This document shows positions 36,037-44,984 of a stretch of 64,000 bases of DNA, piece after piece. The DNA comes from Parvibaculum sp. (lineage in GTDB: Bacteria; Pseudomonadota; Alphaproteobacteria; Parvibaculales; Parvibaculaceae). The DNA is taken from positions 791,921 to 855,920 of the forward strand of contig NZNS01000010.1 of NCBI GenBank assembly GCA_002694985.1, written 5' to 3'. The notes beneath the pieces are model-generated. The model did not search any database and was not told the origin of the DNA. It worked only from the letters and a program-made list of their open reading frames with translations. The number at the start of each line of letters is the position of its first letter. Position 1 is the stretch's first letter. The position numbers and the translations under genes are program-made.

Positions 36037-36831
36037 ATGCTCCACCTACGCCCGGCCGCACTCGCCCTCACGACACTCGTTCTGACCGCAGCCTGCTCCC
36101 TTCCCGCAAGAGCGCAGGTCTGGGAGCCGGGCGACCCGCCGAGAGAGCGCTATGGCCTTCCCCCGGAAATACAAGAGGTGCCGAATGTGGCGCCGGACAC
36201 GGAAACGATGACAATCGCCCCCTCAATGGCGACGCCAGCGGAGAGCGCGTCGAACGCAGCCGATGCAGCTGCATCTGAGCCCGCTGCACCTTCCCCGGCA
36301 CCCCGGACGGCAGAAGCAGACCCGGAGGACTTCCTCTGCACGCGCGCGCCGGCCGGCAAGGCCGTGGCCGTGCCGCCGCCCTTCGACCGCTGGGTGGTGC
36401 GCGTGTGTTCGCCGCGCGGTCAGGCGCTGGTGCCGGTGCTCGGCAATGCCTGGGTGGCGCATAACTCCGCCGACCCCGTTTCCATTCTCGCCATGCCGCC
36501 CGGCACCGTACTGCCACCTTCGACGGGCGCCTTCGATCCACGCTACGACATTCGCTTCGAAAGCCTCGCAGGGGGCATGACGACAGGCGAGCGCAGGGAT
36601 CGCGCTGCCGCGCTTCTCAGAAGGGCGGCCGGTGCGGGCAAGCTGCCCGCCTATGACGAGATATGGCAGCTCGACGCGGTGAGCAATGTGGCGGAGACAC
36701 GCTACAATCTCTTCCTCTATATCGCGGGCAAGCAGCCGGTGCGCATCATCGCCTGTCTCGACCGGTGCAGGCAGGCGCTCTATCTTGACGTGCTGAAGGG
36801 CGAGGAAGCGAAAGAAGCCCTCGCCAAGTAG
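36037..36831 (+). CDS. Hypothetical exported protein
   Basis: I do not recognise a family. From ATG 36037 (MLHLRPAALALTTLVLTAAC) it is 264 aa with a signal peptide ending near LPARAQ; a Cys at residue 20 could be a lipobox but position -3 is not ideal. Residues 40-105 are Ala/Pro/Ser-rich and probably disordered. The folded part (from FLCTRAPAGKAVAVPPPFDR) includes four Cys and segments WVVRVCSPRGQALVPVLG and RIIACLDRCRQALYLDVLKG, suggesting disulphides. It stands alone between the RNA candidate and a GST. Confidence 0.7.
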   Translation: MLHLRPAALALTTLVLTAACSLPARAQVWEPGDPPRERYGLPPEIQEVPNVAPDTETMTIAPSMATPAESASNAADAAASEPAAPSPAPRTAEADPEDFLCTRAPAGKAVAVPPPFDRWVVRVCSPRGQALVPVLGNAWVAHNSADPVSILAMPPGTVLPPSTGAFDPRYDIRFESLAGGMTTGERRDRAAALLRRAAGAGKLPAYDEIWQLDAVSNVAETRYNLFLYIAGKQPVRIIACLDRCRQALYLDVLKGEEAKEALAK

Positions 36832-36913
36832 CCGCGCCCGATGCCCCAAAACAAACCAGTTAACGGAAACGCTTTCGCCCCTATGGGGGCGGCATCGCAA
36901 GGGACGGGAAATC

Positions 36914-38020
36914 ATGACCAAGGGATACGAATTCTACGGCGCGGAAGTGAGCTACTTCTCGGGCAAGGTGCGCGCCTATATGCGCTACAAGCGCATTCCC
37001 TTTTCCGAAATCACGCCGACGCGCGACATCTATCGCAATGTCATCATGGCGCGTGTCGGGTGGCCGGTGATCCCCGTCGTCGTGACGCCGGAAGACGAGA
37101 CCTGGCAGGACTCGAGCGAGATCATCGACAATTTCGAAGCCCGGTTTCCCGAAGCCTCCATTTATCCGGAAGGGCCGCGACAGAAATTTGCCGCACTCAT
37201 GATCGAGGTGTGGGCGGATGAATGGCTGAAGCTGCCCGCGATGCATTACCGCTGGACGAAGAACCGCGATTTTGCGGTGAAGGAGTTCGGGCGGCTGTCA
37301 CGGCCGGACCTCGACGAAGCGGGCCAGCGCGCGGTGGGCGAGGAAACGGCAAAGCCTTTTGCCGGTGCGCTGCAATTTCTCGGGGCCACGCCAGAGACGG
37401 GCCCGGCCATCGAAAAAAGCTATGAGGACTTGCTTGGCGAACTCGACGCGCATTTCGCGAAGCATGACTTCCTTTTCGGCACACGGCCTTCCATCGGCGA
37501 TTTCAGCCTCTACGGGCCACTCTATGCGCACCAGTATCGCGATCCCGCCTCCGGCGAGATCATGAAGAGGCTCGCGCCCCATGTCGTGAAATGGGTGCAG
37601 CGCATGTCGAAGCCGCCGCATCCCAAGGGCGGCGAGTTTCTGCCGCATGACGAGGTGCCGGACACGCTGGTGCCCGTCCTTGCACGGATCATGCGCGAAT
37701 ATCTGCCGGTGCTGCTGAAGACGGCTGAGGCGCTGAAAGCCTATGTGGAGGCGCATCCCGAGCTTATCTCGGGCAAGGAGCCGCTGCCGCGCGCGCTGGG
37801 CACACATGAGTTCACGCTGGAAGGCACAACGGGGAGCCGCGCGATCTTTACCTTCGACCTGTGGATGCTGCAAAGGCCGCTCGATTTTCTGGCGACATTG
37901 CGCAAAGAACAGCGCGATGCAGTGATTTCCATGCTAGAAAAAGCAGGCGGGGAACGGCTTGCCGACTTCCCGCCCTATCCGCGTCTGACACGGCGCCAGT
38001 TTCGTCTTGTCGTCGAATGA
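36914..38020 (+). CDS. Large glutathione S-transferase family protein
   Basis: A 368-aa GST. The N-terminal thioredoxin-like domain (YEFYGAEVSYFSGKVRAYMR, VIPVVVTPEDETWQDSSEII) retains the cis-Pro and the DSSEI glutathione-binding acid. A C-terminal helical domain follows with FLFGTRPSIGDFSLYGPLYA. The last roughly 120 residues extend beyond a normal 220-aa GST. Such long members are known in alphaproteobacteria, but their substrate is not clear. Confidence 0.85.
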   Translation: MTKGYEFYGAEVSYFSGKVRAYMRYKRIPFSEITPTRDIYRNVIMARVGWPVIPVVVTPEDETWQDSSEIIDNFEARFPEASIYPEGPRQKFAALMIEVWADEWLKLPAMHYRWTKNRDFAVKEFGRLSRPDLDEAGQRAVGEETAKPFAGALQFLGATPETGPAIEKSYEDLLGELDAHFAKHDFLFGTRPSIGDFSLYGPLYAHQYRDPASGEIMKRLAPHVVKWVQRMSKPPHPKGGEFLPHDEVPDTLVPVLARIMREYLPVLLKTAEALKAYVEAHPELISGKEPLPRALGTHEFTLEGTTGSRAIFTFDLWMLQRPLDFLATLRKEQRDAVISMLEKAGGERLADFPPYPRLTRRQFRLVVE

Positions 38021-38147
38021 GCGTTTGCCGAATGACCAATAGCGGTTTTTCTCACACCTTTTCGACTACCGGCAAGCTGCGCCTCACAAACCCGAGACGG
38101 CGGCGCCCGACGAGCCGCCCGAATTTCCAAAGCCCACAGGAGTCCCC

Positions 38148-38429
38148 ATGTCCAGCGAAGGCCTGCACGAAGCCAACCTCTCACCGCAAGCGCTCAACCT
38201 GCATCGCGCCATCGTATCGCTGATGGAAGAGCTTGAAGCCGTCGACTGGTACAACCAGCGCGCGGAAGCCTGCACCGATCCCGAGCTGACGAAAATCCTC
38301 GAGCATAATCGCGACGAGGAAATCGAGCATGCGGTGATGGTGATGGAATGGCTCAGGCGCAACAATCCGCGCTTCGACAAGGAAATGAAAGAGCGCCTGT
38401 TCAAGGACGGCTCGATCGGCAAGGACTGA
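38148..38429 (+). CDS. Encapsulated-ferritin-like (EncFtn) protein without obvious targeting tail
   Basis: A 93-aa two-helix ferritin-like protein from ATG 38148 after CAGGAG. Family features: IVSLMEELEAVDWYNQRAEA (ferroxidase Glu28, Trp34, Tyr35) and NRDEEIEHAVMVMEWLRRNN (Glu58, His61), spaced as in the R. rubrum protein. EncFtn dimers oxidise Fe(II) and normally sit inside an encapsulin shell, recruited by a C-terminal peptide. Here the protein ends GSIGKD with no typical targeting peptide, and no encapsulin gene is nearby. A cytosolic role or a distant shell gene are alternatives. Confidence 0.85.
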   Translation: MSSEGLHEANLSPQALNLHRAIVSLMEELEAVDWYNQRAEACTDPELTKILEHNRDEEIEHAVMVMEWLRRNNPRFDKEMKERLFKDGSIGKD

Positions 38430-38632
38430 TTGCGGCAGGGCAGGCGCGGGTAACACACCTGCCCGCCACCGACCACCAGCACCTCGCCGGTGATGAAGGA
38501 TGCGCGGGCGCGGGCGAGGAATGTCGCGACGTCCACGATTTCCTCGACCGTGCCGGAGCCGCGCAGCGCGACCGCGCGCCTGATCCAGCGCTCCCGCGCC
38601 TCCGCGCCGGGAGGAGGAACTTCATGGGCTAC
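38430..38632 (-). pseudogene. SDR C-terminal remnant
   Basis: The minus strand translates EARERWIRRAVALRGSGTVE and EIVDVATFLARARASFITGE then VLVVGGGQVCYPRLP, the C-terminal quarter of a 3-oxoacyl-ACP-reductase-like SDR. No cofactor loop or active site remains. The reading frame has no stop of its own and runs into the antisense of the ferritin-like gene, so both ends are lost. Confidence 0.75.
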
Positions 38633-38649
38633 AGCCGGATCAAATCAGA

Positions 38650-38790
38650 GAAGCGCGGCAATTCAGCTTGTCACCTTGAACCGGCCGGACAGGCCGAACG
38701 CATGGGCGCCGAAAATGGCTGAGGACAGACGCGATTCAACGCGTGAATGACGACCCGGATATCCATCCCATGCCGCGCGCATCCATGCAG
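38650..38790 (+). pseudogene. Enoyl-CoA hydratase N-terminal remnant
   Basis: The plus strand reads AAIQLVTLNRPDRPNAWAPK then MAEDRRDS, typical of the first strand and helix of an enoyl-CoA hydratase/isomerase. A frame change near 38735 continues QRVNDDPDIHP, the next expected segment. The rest of the enzyme is absent. Confidence 0.7.
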
Positions 38791-38927
38791 GTGTGCAACA
38801 TGACAACAAGGAACTTCATGTCGTAAAAGACGCGACACATTATTATATTGGCCACCCGGACAGGATGGCTGAAGCTGTGGCCATCGTGGCCGGGTGACTC
38901 AAGAGAAAAACTGCTGGGTTGAACTTC

Positions 38928-39848
38928 ATGAATGCTGTTGTGCGTGGGATGCCGGTGCGGCGCGAACTGCCGCTGCCGGAAGGGGCGATTTCATATCTCG
39001 AATGGGAAGCGGACGCGCCGGACAAGACACCGCTCCATTTCGCCCATGCCAACGGCTTCAACGGCATGACCTATCAAAGGATTCTATCGGGGCTCGGCGA
39101 CGCATTCCATGTGCGCGCCTGGGACGCACGCGGGCACGGCGCGACGACGCTGCCCGCCGATCCGACGAAACACCGCAACTGGTATGTCTATCGCGACGAC
39201 CTGATCCAGATGGCGGAAGATTTCGTGAAGGCGAGCGGCAAGAAGATCATTCTTGCAGGGCACTCTTTGGGGGGCGCGGCAAGCGTGATGGCGGCGGCGG
39301 CGCGGCCCGACCTCGTGCGGGGGCTTGTGCTGATCGACCCGGTGATGATCCCATCGAGTGCGCGTTACATCATGATGGTCTTGCAATGGCTCGGTATGCA
39401 CAGCAACCCGCTTGCCGACGGTGCGGAGCGGCGGCGCGCTGTCTTCGCAGATCGCAAAACAATCGTTGATCGCTATACAGGACGCGGGGCCTTCCGCACC
39501 TGGCCGCGCGAATTCGTGGAAGACTATGTAGAAGGCGGCACACGTATCCGCGAGGATGGACAGGTGGAGCTGCTTTGCGCGCCCGCATGGGAGGCGGCAA
39601 ATTTCCGCGCGCAGAGGCAAAACATCACGCAGGCCGTGCGCAACCTGCAGGTGCCTTTTGCGCTGCTTTATGCCGAACATGGGTCGACCTGCCGGGCGCG
39701 CTTTCCCATTCTCCTGAAGCGGCGCGACCCGGCGGCGCATGTGATGCAGGTGCCGGGCTCGACGCATTTCCTGCCGATGGAATTTCCCGCGCTCGTCATC
39801 GACGAGGTCCGCGCGTTTCGGGACCGGCTGGAGCGCGAAGGGCGGTAG
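38928..39848 (+). CDS. Alpha/beta hydrolase
   Basis: A 306-aa alpha/beta-fold hydrolase from ATG 38928 (MNAVVRGMPVRRELPLPEGA). Oxyanion region HFAHANGFNGMTY, RAWDARGHGATTLPADP, nucleophile elbow ILAGHSLGGAASVMAAA (Ser near 109) and a C-terminal His in PGSTHFLPMEFP give a complete triad. It is probably an esterase or lipase-like enzyme. It lies next to acyl-thioesterase genes, consistent with lipid or ester metabolism. Confidence 0.88.
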   Translation: MNAVVRGMPVRRELPLPEGAISYLEWEADAPDKTPLHFAHANGFNGMTYQRILSGLGDAFHVRAWDARGHGATTLPADPTKHRNWYVYRDDLIQMAEDFVKASGKKIILAGHSLGGAASVMAAAARPDLVRGLVLIDPVMIPSSARYIMMVLQWLGMHSNPLADGAERRRAVFADRKTIVDRYTGRGAFRTWPREFVEDYVEGGTRIREDGQVELLCAPAWEAANFRAQRQNITQAVRNLQVPFALLYAEHGSTCRARFPILLKRRDPAAHVMQVPGSTHFLPMEFPALVIDEVRAFRDRLEREGR

Positions 39849-39866
39849 TTTTTCGCCGGGCGACCT

Positions 39867-40787
39867 TCAGACGCCGAGATCCTTGATCACCAGCGATTCG
39901 AGGTTCGCGCGCATCTCGTCCGGGATCGGGATCGCCTTGCGCGTGGTGAGGTCGAGCGCGATGGCGACCGCTTCCGCCGTGGCAACGGCCTCGCCGCTCT
40001 CCACATCGAAAAGCCAGTGGCACCATGTGTAGGTCTTGGGGCCGACCTGCTTGAGCCCGCTGCGCAGCGTGAGGATGTCGCCGGCGCGCGGATGGCGGCG
40101 ATAGATAAAGCGATATTCAAGCGCGGCGCCGCCGACGCTCGGCGTTTCGGAACGATCCGCGCCGCTCGTCTGCACGAGCAGGTTCGGGATGCCGTCCGAA
40201 ACGATGCCCATGAAGTGACGGATAAGGAGGAAGCCCTGCCCGTCGCATTGCGCGGTTTCGACCTCGCCAGTCCATGTGCGGACCATGCCCATGCCATCGG
40301 CCTCTTTCAGCTTCGGCGCGGGGCGCGGCTCGTAGATTTCGAGACCGCGCGGGCTGCCATGAACCGGGAGTTCGACGACGAGCTTCTTCGCGGCCTCCTT
40401 CGCCTTTGCAGGCAGCGGCTTCACCTCGCGGGTTTCCTCGTCCAGCAATTCAACTTCAGCGATGAAGCTTGCGGCGGGTTCGCCTGAAACGGTGCTGACC
40501 ATCTCCTCATAGACACGAAGGCCAAAGTCGCGCACCTCCAGCACGCCCGCGCGAATGAAGAAGGGCGCGCCGGGACGCTGCTCACGCAGGAAGCGGATAT
40601 GATGATCGCGCACGAAAAGACGCGCGCCCTCGTTGCGCGCGTAGCGGGGACCGAGACCGAGGGCGAGCGAAAGCGCGGCGAGCCCCTGCCCGGCCTTCTC
40701 GATATAGAACTGCACGTTCATGTGACCCATCTGGTCGCATTCCCAGGTCTGGACGCTGGAACGCGCAACTTCGATCATCTCACTCAT
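39867..40787 (-). CDS. Double hot-dog acyl thioesterase
   Basis: A 306-aa protein with two hot-dog domains. The first begins VQTWECDQMGHMNVQFYIEK, the acyl-ACP/4-hydroxybenzoyl-CoA thioesterase signature (Asp-x-x-Gly-His-Met-Asn). The second contains CDGQGFLLIRHFMGIVSDGI, degenerate at the catalytic site. It likely hydrolyses acyl-CoA or acyl-ACP. A related gene follows upstream at 40823, arranged as a paralogous pair. Confidence 0.85.
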   Translation of the reverse strand: MSEMIEVARSSVQTWECDQMGHMNVQFYIEKAGQGLAALSLALGLGPRYARNEGARLFVRDHHIRFLREQRPGAPFFIRAGVLEVRDFGLRVYEEMVSTVSGEPAASFIAEVELLDEETREVKPLPAKAKEAAKKLVVELPVHGSPRGLEIYEPRPAPKLKEADGMGMVRTWTGEVETAQCDGQGFLLIRHFMGIVSDGIPNLLVQTSGADRSETPSVGGAALEYRFIYRRHPRAGDILTLRSGLKQVGPKTYTWCHWLFDVESGEAVATAEAVAIALDLTTRKAIPIPDEMRANLESLVIKDLGV

Positions 40788-40822
40788 TTTCTTTTCCGTT
40801 CTTCAGGTGACGAATTCAAAAT

Positions 40823-41716
40823 TCAGAGGCCCGCGCGGATCGGTGCCGGAAGGGGAACGGCCTTGCGGCTCGCCTTGTCAAAAAGAAGGGCCGCGCCTTC
40901 CGCCACGCAGGCGGGCTCGCCCGTATCGCCGCTGAAAAGCCAGTGACGGTAGCGGATGGTCTTGCCCTCGCCGGGCAAAATGGCCGTGCGCACGAAAAGC
41001 GTTTCGCCAGCGCGCAGCTCGCGCAGATAAGTGAGGCGTATTTCGACCGTCGCCGTGGCGAGGCCGCGGGCGGCCTGTTCGTGACGGCCGAGGCCGGCAT
41101 GGGCCCACATGTGCCCCTGCGCATCGGAAAAGCGCGCCATGTAAAAGCGCGCATTCATATGAGCGTTGGTATCGCACTCCCATGTATTCACGACGGAGCG
41201 GTTCGTCTCGACCATGCCGAGCTCATCCGCACGGGCAAGCGAGACATCGCGCTCCACCGCCTCGCGCGGGATCGAACGGGGTTCGGCCTCTCGCGGCAAT
41301 GCGACCTGCATCTCCCCAGCCCGGGCACGCACATGGTCCGGCCAGCGGGTGAGGCGGCGCGTTTCGAGGTCGAGGCAGCCGGTATCGACCACATAGGTCG
41401 CGGCAAGACGGCCATCCAGCGCCTCCGACATTTCCTGATAGATGCGCATGGTCTTGTCGCGCATTTCGACGATGCCGGAGCGGATCACCACAAGGTCGCT
41501 CGCGCGGAGTTCACGGTGAAAGCGGATGTGATGTTCAAGCGCGACATAGCCGAGGCCCGAGGCGGCCTGATCGAGCGCGCCGTGGCCAAGCGCGACGCGC
41601 AGATTATAGGAGCTGTCGGAACTCTTCGAGATGTAGTGCTGGATGTTCATATGGCCCATCTCGTCGCATTCCTGCAACGAGACGTAACCGCGATAGGTGT
41701 CGAGGAAGCCGGTCAT
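40823..41716 (-). CDS. Double hot-dog acyl thioesterase (paralogue)
   Basis: A 297-aa paralogue of the neighbouring gene. The start is taken as ATG 41716 (MTGFLDTYRGYVSLQECDEM); a GTG at 41800 would add 28 residues and overlap the TetR stop as GTGA. The first domain has QECDEMGHMNIQHYISKSSD, the second TWECDTNAHMNARFYMARFS, so both halves keep the Asp...His-Met-Asn signature. It lies 35 nt upstream of the other thioesterase and downstream of a TetR gene that may control both. Confidence 0.85.
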   Translation of the reverse strand: MTGFLDTYRGYVSLQECDEMGHMNIQHYISKSSDSSYNLRVALGHGALDQAASGLGYVALEHHIRFHRELRASDLVVIRSGIVEMRDKTMRIYQEMSEALDGRLAATYVVDTGCLDLETRRLTRWPDHVRARAGEMQVALPREAEPRSIPREAVERDVSLARADELGMVETNRSVVNTWECDTNAHMNARFYMARFSDAQGHMWAHAGLGRHEQAARGLATATVEIRLTYLRELRAGETLFVRTAILPGEGKTIRYRHWLFSGDTGEPACVAEGAALLFDKASRKAVPLPAPIRAGL

Positions 41717-41775
41717 TGGTGTCTGGGAAAGTGTAATGGCGGGTGGCGAAGCATAGGGGCCGGAGCGCCGATTGT

Positions 41776-41805
41776 CATGGCTCACGGAAGCATGGCTCAC
41801 GGAAG
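41776..41805. repeat. 15-bp tandem duplication at the TetR/thioesterase junction
   Basis: CATGGCTCACGGAAG is present twice in a row (41776-41790, 41791-41805). It spans the TetR stop and the possible GTG start of the thioesterase, giving VSHAS/VSHDN in that frame. Confidence 0.85.
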
Positions 41806-42405
41806 AGAGGCCAGGCGATGCGCCAGGAGGCTTTCGGCGCTGAAGCCGAGCGGGGCGAGACGGCCCGAGGCATCGAGCGCATGAAGGCCGATCAGGAATG
41901 CGGCGAGGCAGAGAATTTCGCGATGCGCGTCGGCGCCCTCAAGGCCCGTTGCAGCACGCAAAGGCCCGCCCAAAGCTTCGAGGATGGCGATGACGCGGCC
42001 CGTGACCGAACGGTCGAGGCCGGACGGCAAGCCCTCCGCCGAGAAGAGCCTGCCTGCGAGGCGTAGATGGGGCGCATTTCCGGTGGCCGCGTTCAGCGCC
42101 TCCTGCGCGGCGGCTTCGAGCGCGGCTTGCGGAGAGTTCGCGCGCTCGGCGGCTTCGCGCATCCGCCTTGCCAGATGGCCGAGCTCTTCCGCGGCGAGGG
42201 CGATGGCGAGTTCATCGATGCCGGAAAAATAGGAATAGACGGCACCCGGCGCATAACCGGCCTCGGCGGCGACCGCGCGGATGGTGAGCGCCTCGGGGCC
42301 GTGCTGGCCGCAGACACGGCGCGCGGCGGCGAGGATCGAGCTGCGCTTGTGGCCGCGCAGATCCTCGCGGCGCTTTTCGGCGGGCTTGCCTGCAGGTGCG
42401 CTCAT
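41797..42405 (-). CDS. TetR/AcrR family transcriptional regulator
   Basis: A 202-aa repressor-type protein. The HTH is at residues 22-65 (RSSILAAARRVCGQHGPEAL, TIRAVAAEAGYAPGAVYSYF). The ligand domain continues to the end. A 15-bp palindrome TTGAACA-A-TGTTCAA lies 71 nt upstream and is a good candidate operator. The downstream thioesterase pair is the likely target, so the ligand may be an acyl-CoA or fatty acid; that is inference. Confidence 0.92.
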   Translation of the reverse strand: MSAPAGKPAEKRREDLRGHKRSSILAAARRVCGQHGPEALTIRAVAAEAGYAPGAVYSYFSGIDELAIALAAEELGHLARRMREAAERANSPQAALEAAAQEALNAATGNAPHLRLAGRLFSAEGLPSGLDRSVTGRVIAILEALGGPLRAATGLEGADAHREILCLAAFLIGLHALDASGRLAPLGFSAESLLAHRLASLP

Positions 42406-42475
42406 GGAATACCGGCTCCTTCGCGAGGTTACGCCCCGGCTCGGCTCACGACTTTATTGAACATATATCGATATT

Positions 42476-42490
42476 TTGAACAATGTTCAA
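42476..42490. promoter_or_regulatory. Candidate TetR operator palindrome
   Basis: Perfect 7-bp arms TTGAACA/TGTTCAA around one base. A further half-site TTGAACAT lies 20 bp away at 42457. It sits in an A/T-rich promoter-like stretch upstream of the TetR gene. Confidence 0.6.
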
Positions 42491-42581
42491 ATTTGTTGAC
42501 GGAAAAGGGCAGCACGGTATCTGCCGGGCCGCCCGTAATCCCTGGCTCGCGCCGGATGACAGCTGACGATAGAGGGGCGAA

Positions 42582-43547
42582 CTAACCCGCCACGCTCTTC
42601 AGGAAATCGTCCATGCGCTTGTTGGCGGCGGCGGCAAGCGCGCCGGGGAACGCGATGAAACCATGCGCCCCACCGGGGAAGACAGCGAGTTCCGCCTCGT
42701 TGCCCGCGGCGATCCAGCGCGAATACATAAAGAAGCTGTCATCCAGCAGCGCATCGCGCGTGCCGATGGTGAAGAGGGCGGGCGGCATGTCATGCAGGCG
42801 CGCATAGAGCGGCGAAATATCCGGGTCGCGCCGATCGAGATGCGGCGGCAGGAAGGCGTCGCTGAATTTCTCGATATCGATGGTGCGCAGGATCAGCCGC
42901 TCATTGCCAAAGGCGCGCTGGCTCGGCGTCATCGACATATCGAAGGCGCCGAAGACGAGGTTCGCGCCCTTGAAATCCGTGAAGCCGTGGCGGTCGCGCA
43001 TGCGCAGCAGCGTGACGGCGGAGAGATGCCCGCCCGCGGATTCACCGCCGATGGTGAGGATGTCCGTGCCGAATTCCGTCTTCGCGTTTTTGGCAAGCCA
43101 GATCGCTGCCGCCTCGCAATCGTCCGCAGCCGCGGGATAAGGATTTTCGGGCGCGAGGCGATATTCGACGCTGACACAGGCGAGCCCCGTATTGTCGGCA
43201 ATGCGCTCCAGCATGGGATCTTGCTGATCGGCGCCGCCAAGCACCCAGCCGCCACCATGAATATGGAGGTAGACGCCTTTGGGGCTTGTCTCCGGGGCGA
43301 TGACGCGGAGCGTAACCTTGCTCCCCTTGCCGTCGATCTCGATTTCCTTCGCGCGGGGCGACTTCGGCGCAAGGGGGAATGCCCCTTCGCCGCGCGCGCG
43401 CTCATCGCGGAAGGCCTGCACACCCATCTCCCACCATTCGGGCAGATCCTTCATGGCGCCAATGATGAGATCGTTGATGCCTTTCGTTTCATCGGAGATG
43501 GCATCGTCGGTGAAAAGCTTCGGATCGAACGGATTGCTGCCTGACAT
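42582..43547 (-). CDS. HSL-family alpha/beta hydrolase (esterase)
   Basis: A 321-aa hydrolase of the hormone-sensitive-lipase family from ATG 43547 ([20 protein letters not shown]). Oxyanion motif [16 protein letters not shown], nucleophile elbow [16 protein letters not shown], acid in [12 protein letters not shown] and His in [12 protein letters not shown] form the triad. Cytoplasmic ester hydrolysis of short acyl substrates is typical. Confidence 0.93.
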   Translation of the reverse strand: MSGSNPFDPKLFTDDAISDETKGINDLIIGAMKDLPEWWEMGVQAFRDERARGEGAFPLAPKSPRAKEIEIDGKGSKVTLRVIAPETSPKGVYLHIHGGGWVLGGADQQDPMLERIADNTGLACVSVEYRLAPENPYPAAADDCEAAAIWLAKNAKTEFGTDILTIGGESAGGHLSAVTLLRMRDRHGFTDFKGANLVFGAFDMSMTPSQRAFGNERLILRTIDIEKFSDAFLPPHLDRRDPDISPLYARLHDMPPALFTIGTRDALLDDSFFMYSRWIAAGNEAELAVFPGGAHGFIAFPGALAAAANKRMDDFLKSVAG

Positions 43548-43760
43548 GGTTCCAGAGTCCCTCGTAGCGGATTTGTTTTTCGTTGAAATGAAGTAGAGCG
43601 GAAATCGGCGGGACCGTCTACGAGACGCGCCAGTCTCAATGATCGGCGTCTGCATCCATACGGGAGGTCGCTTCGAGTTTCAGGCGGCGGTTGTGGACGG
43701 CGAGCGCGCCTTCGAAAAGCGCCTCTTCCCTGTTCTGCTTTTGGGGAGGGAGAATAGCGC

Positions 43761-44393
43761 TCAAACGGCGGCAGTGTAAGGCGGGGCGGGGTCGTATTGC
43801 ATGGCGAGCCGGGTGAGCCGGGCGTGGTCTTGCCCATGCATCTGGCCGACGAGCCAGAGCGCCATGTCGATGCCCGCCGAAACGCCTGCCGCGGTGACGA
43901 CATTGCCGTCACGGACATAGCGGATATTCTCAAGCACGGCGGCCGCCTCGCCACGCTCGCGAAGAGCCGTGATGAAGCCCCAATGTGTCGTCACGCGCTT
44001 GCCTTTTGCCGGCCCCGCCGCGCAGAGAAGCATCGCGCCCGTGCAGACGCTCGTTACCCATTCGCATGTCTCCGCCGTCTTCGCGATCCATGCGAGCAAT
44101 GCCTCATTGCCAACTTCGCGGCGCGTACCCACGCCGCCCGGAACGAGAAGGATGTCGAGGGGCTCCGCATCCGCCATCGAGGCATGGGCTGCGACCGTCA
44201 TGCCCTTGGCACCCGTGACCGCCCTGCCCGTCTCGGTGATCAGCGTCACGCGGTCCGGGCCCTCGCGGCCCTCACGGCCATGCATTTCGTTCGACATGGT
44301 GAAGACCTCATAGGGCCCGACGAAATCGAGTTCCTCGACACCATCGAAAATGAGAATGCCGATATTGCGGGTCTTTTCGCCATGGGCAGTCAT
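43761..44393 (-). CDS. DJ-1/PfpI family protein
   Basis: A 210-aa DJ-1/PfpI-fold protein. The family core is IGILIFDGVEELDFVGPYEV and ILLVPGGVGTRREVG, with the reactive Cys in WVTSVCTGAMLLCAAG and TTHWGFITAL following. Such proteins include isonitrile hydratases and amidases; InhA-like isonitrile hydratase is one option. Its ATG overlaps the stop of the mini-GlxA gene (ATGA), so both are one transcript. Confidence 0.88.
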   Translation of the reverse strand: MTAHGEKTRNIGILIFDGVEELDFVGPYEVFTMSNEMHGREGREGPDRVTLITETGRAVTGAKGMTVAAHASMADAEPLDILLVPGGVGTRREVGNEALLAWIAKTAETCEWVTSVCTGAMLLCAAGPAKGKRVTTHWGFITALRERGEAAAVLENIRYVRDGNVVTAAGVSAGIDMALWLVGQMHGQDHARLTRLAMQYDPAPPYTAAV

Positions 44394-44806
44394 GTGTGTG
44401 CATCCTTTGCCAGGGATGAAGAACGTGGCGTACCGGATGTTTGCGGCACGGTGACAGGATCGCGATGAGCGGTACGGAAACGCTCACGGTAACGGCCCGG
44501 CGTAACACCAAGATGACGAATGAAAGCACGGCGCATGCGCTCGGCTGCGCCGAAGCCTGCTTCCGCCGAAACCGCGTCGAGCGAGCGTTCGACACGCAAG
44601 ACCAAGCCGCAGGTCGTGGAAACAGGGCCGCGCTCCTCCGAGATCAGTTCCACCTCATAGGCGGGCGCGCCGGTCGCAGGGTCTATCGCGGCGCTCAAGA
44701 GCTGGACGGGACCGGCGATGTCGAGCGTCTGAGCTGCGTCATAGACAAGCATCATGTCGCGGCGGGGAGCGCTGGCGGATTTGCGAGATTTTGCAGTTCC
44801 GGTCAT
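44390..44806 (-). CDS. Miniature GlxA-like regulator, fused ends with internal deletion
   Basis: A 138-aa product. Residues 18-80 match the N-terminal DJ-1-like part of GlxA regulators (MMLVYDAAQTLDIAGPVQLL, AYEVELISEERGPV). From about 82 the sequence jumps to the end of the AraC-type DNA-binding domain (AGFGAAERMRRAFIRHLGVT, PGRYRERF). Full GlxA proteins are about 320 aa, so roughly 170-180 residues including the first HTH are missing without a frame break. It may be dead, or a dominant partner of an intact paralogue. Confidence 0.75.
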   Translation of the reverse strand: MTGTAKSRKSASAPRRDMMLVYDAAQTLDIAGPVQLLSAAIDPATGAPAYEVELISEERGPVSTTCGLVLRVERSLDAVSAEAGFGAAERMRRAFIRHLGVTPGRYRERFRTAHRDPVTVPQTSGTPRSSSLAKDAHT

Positions 44807-44984
44807 GAGGAGAGACTAGGCCGAGCTCCGTGTGGCGGAAATGACAAAGAAGACGTATTTTCTGCCAAAGCAGCTCGCGAACTGGGCATCGATGCGCTCT
44901 CGACGCAGAAAATACAGCCGGAAAGCGGCAATTCTCTCCGCTGCAGCCCCTTATGTCGGGCGGGCTCCCATTATCCGATGGCAA

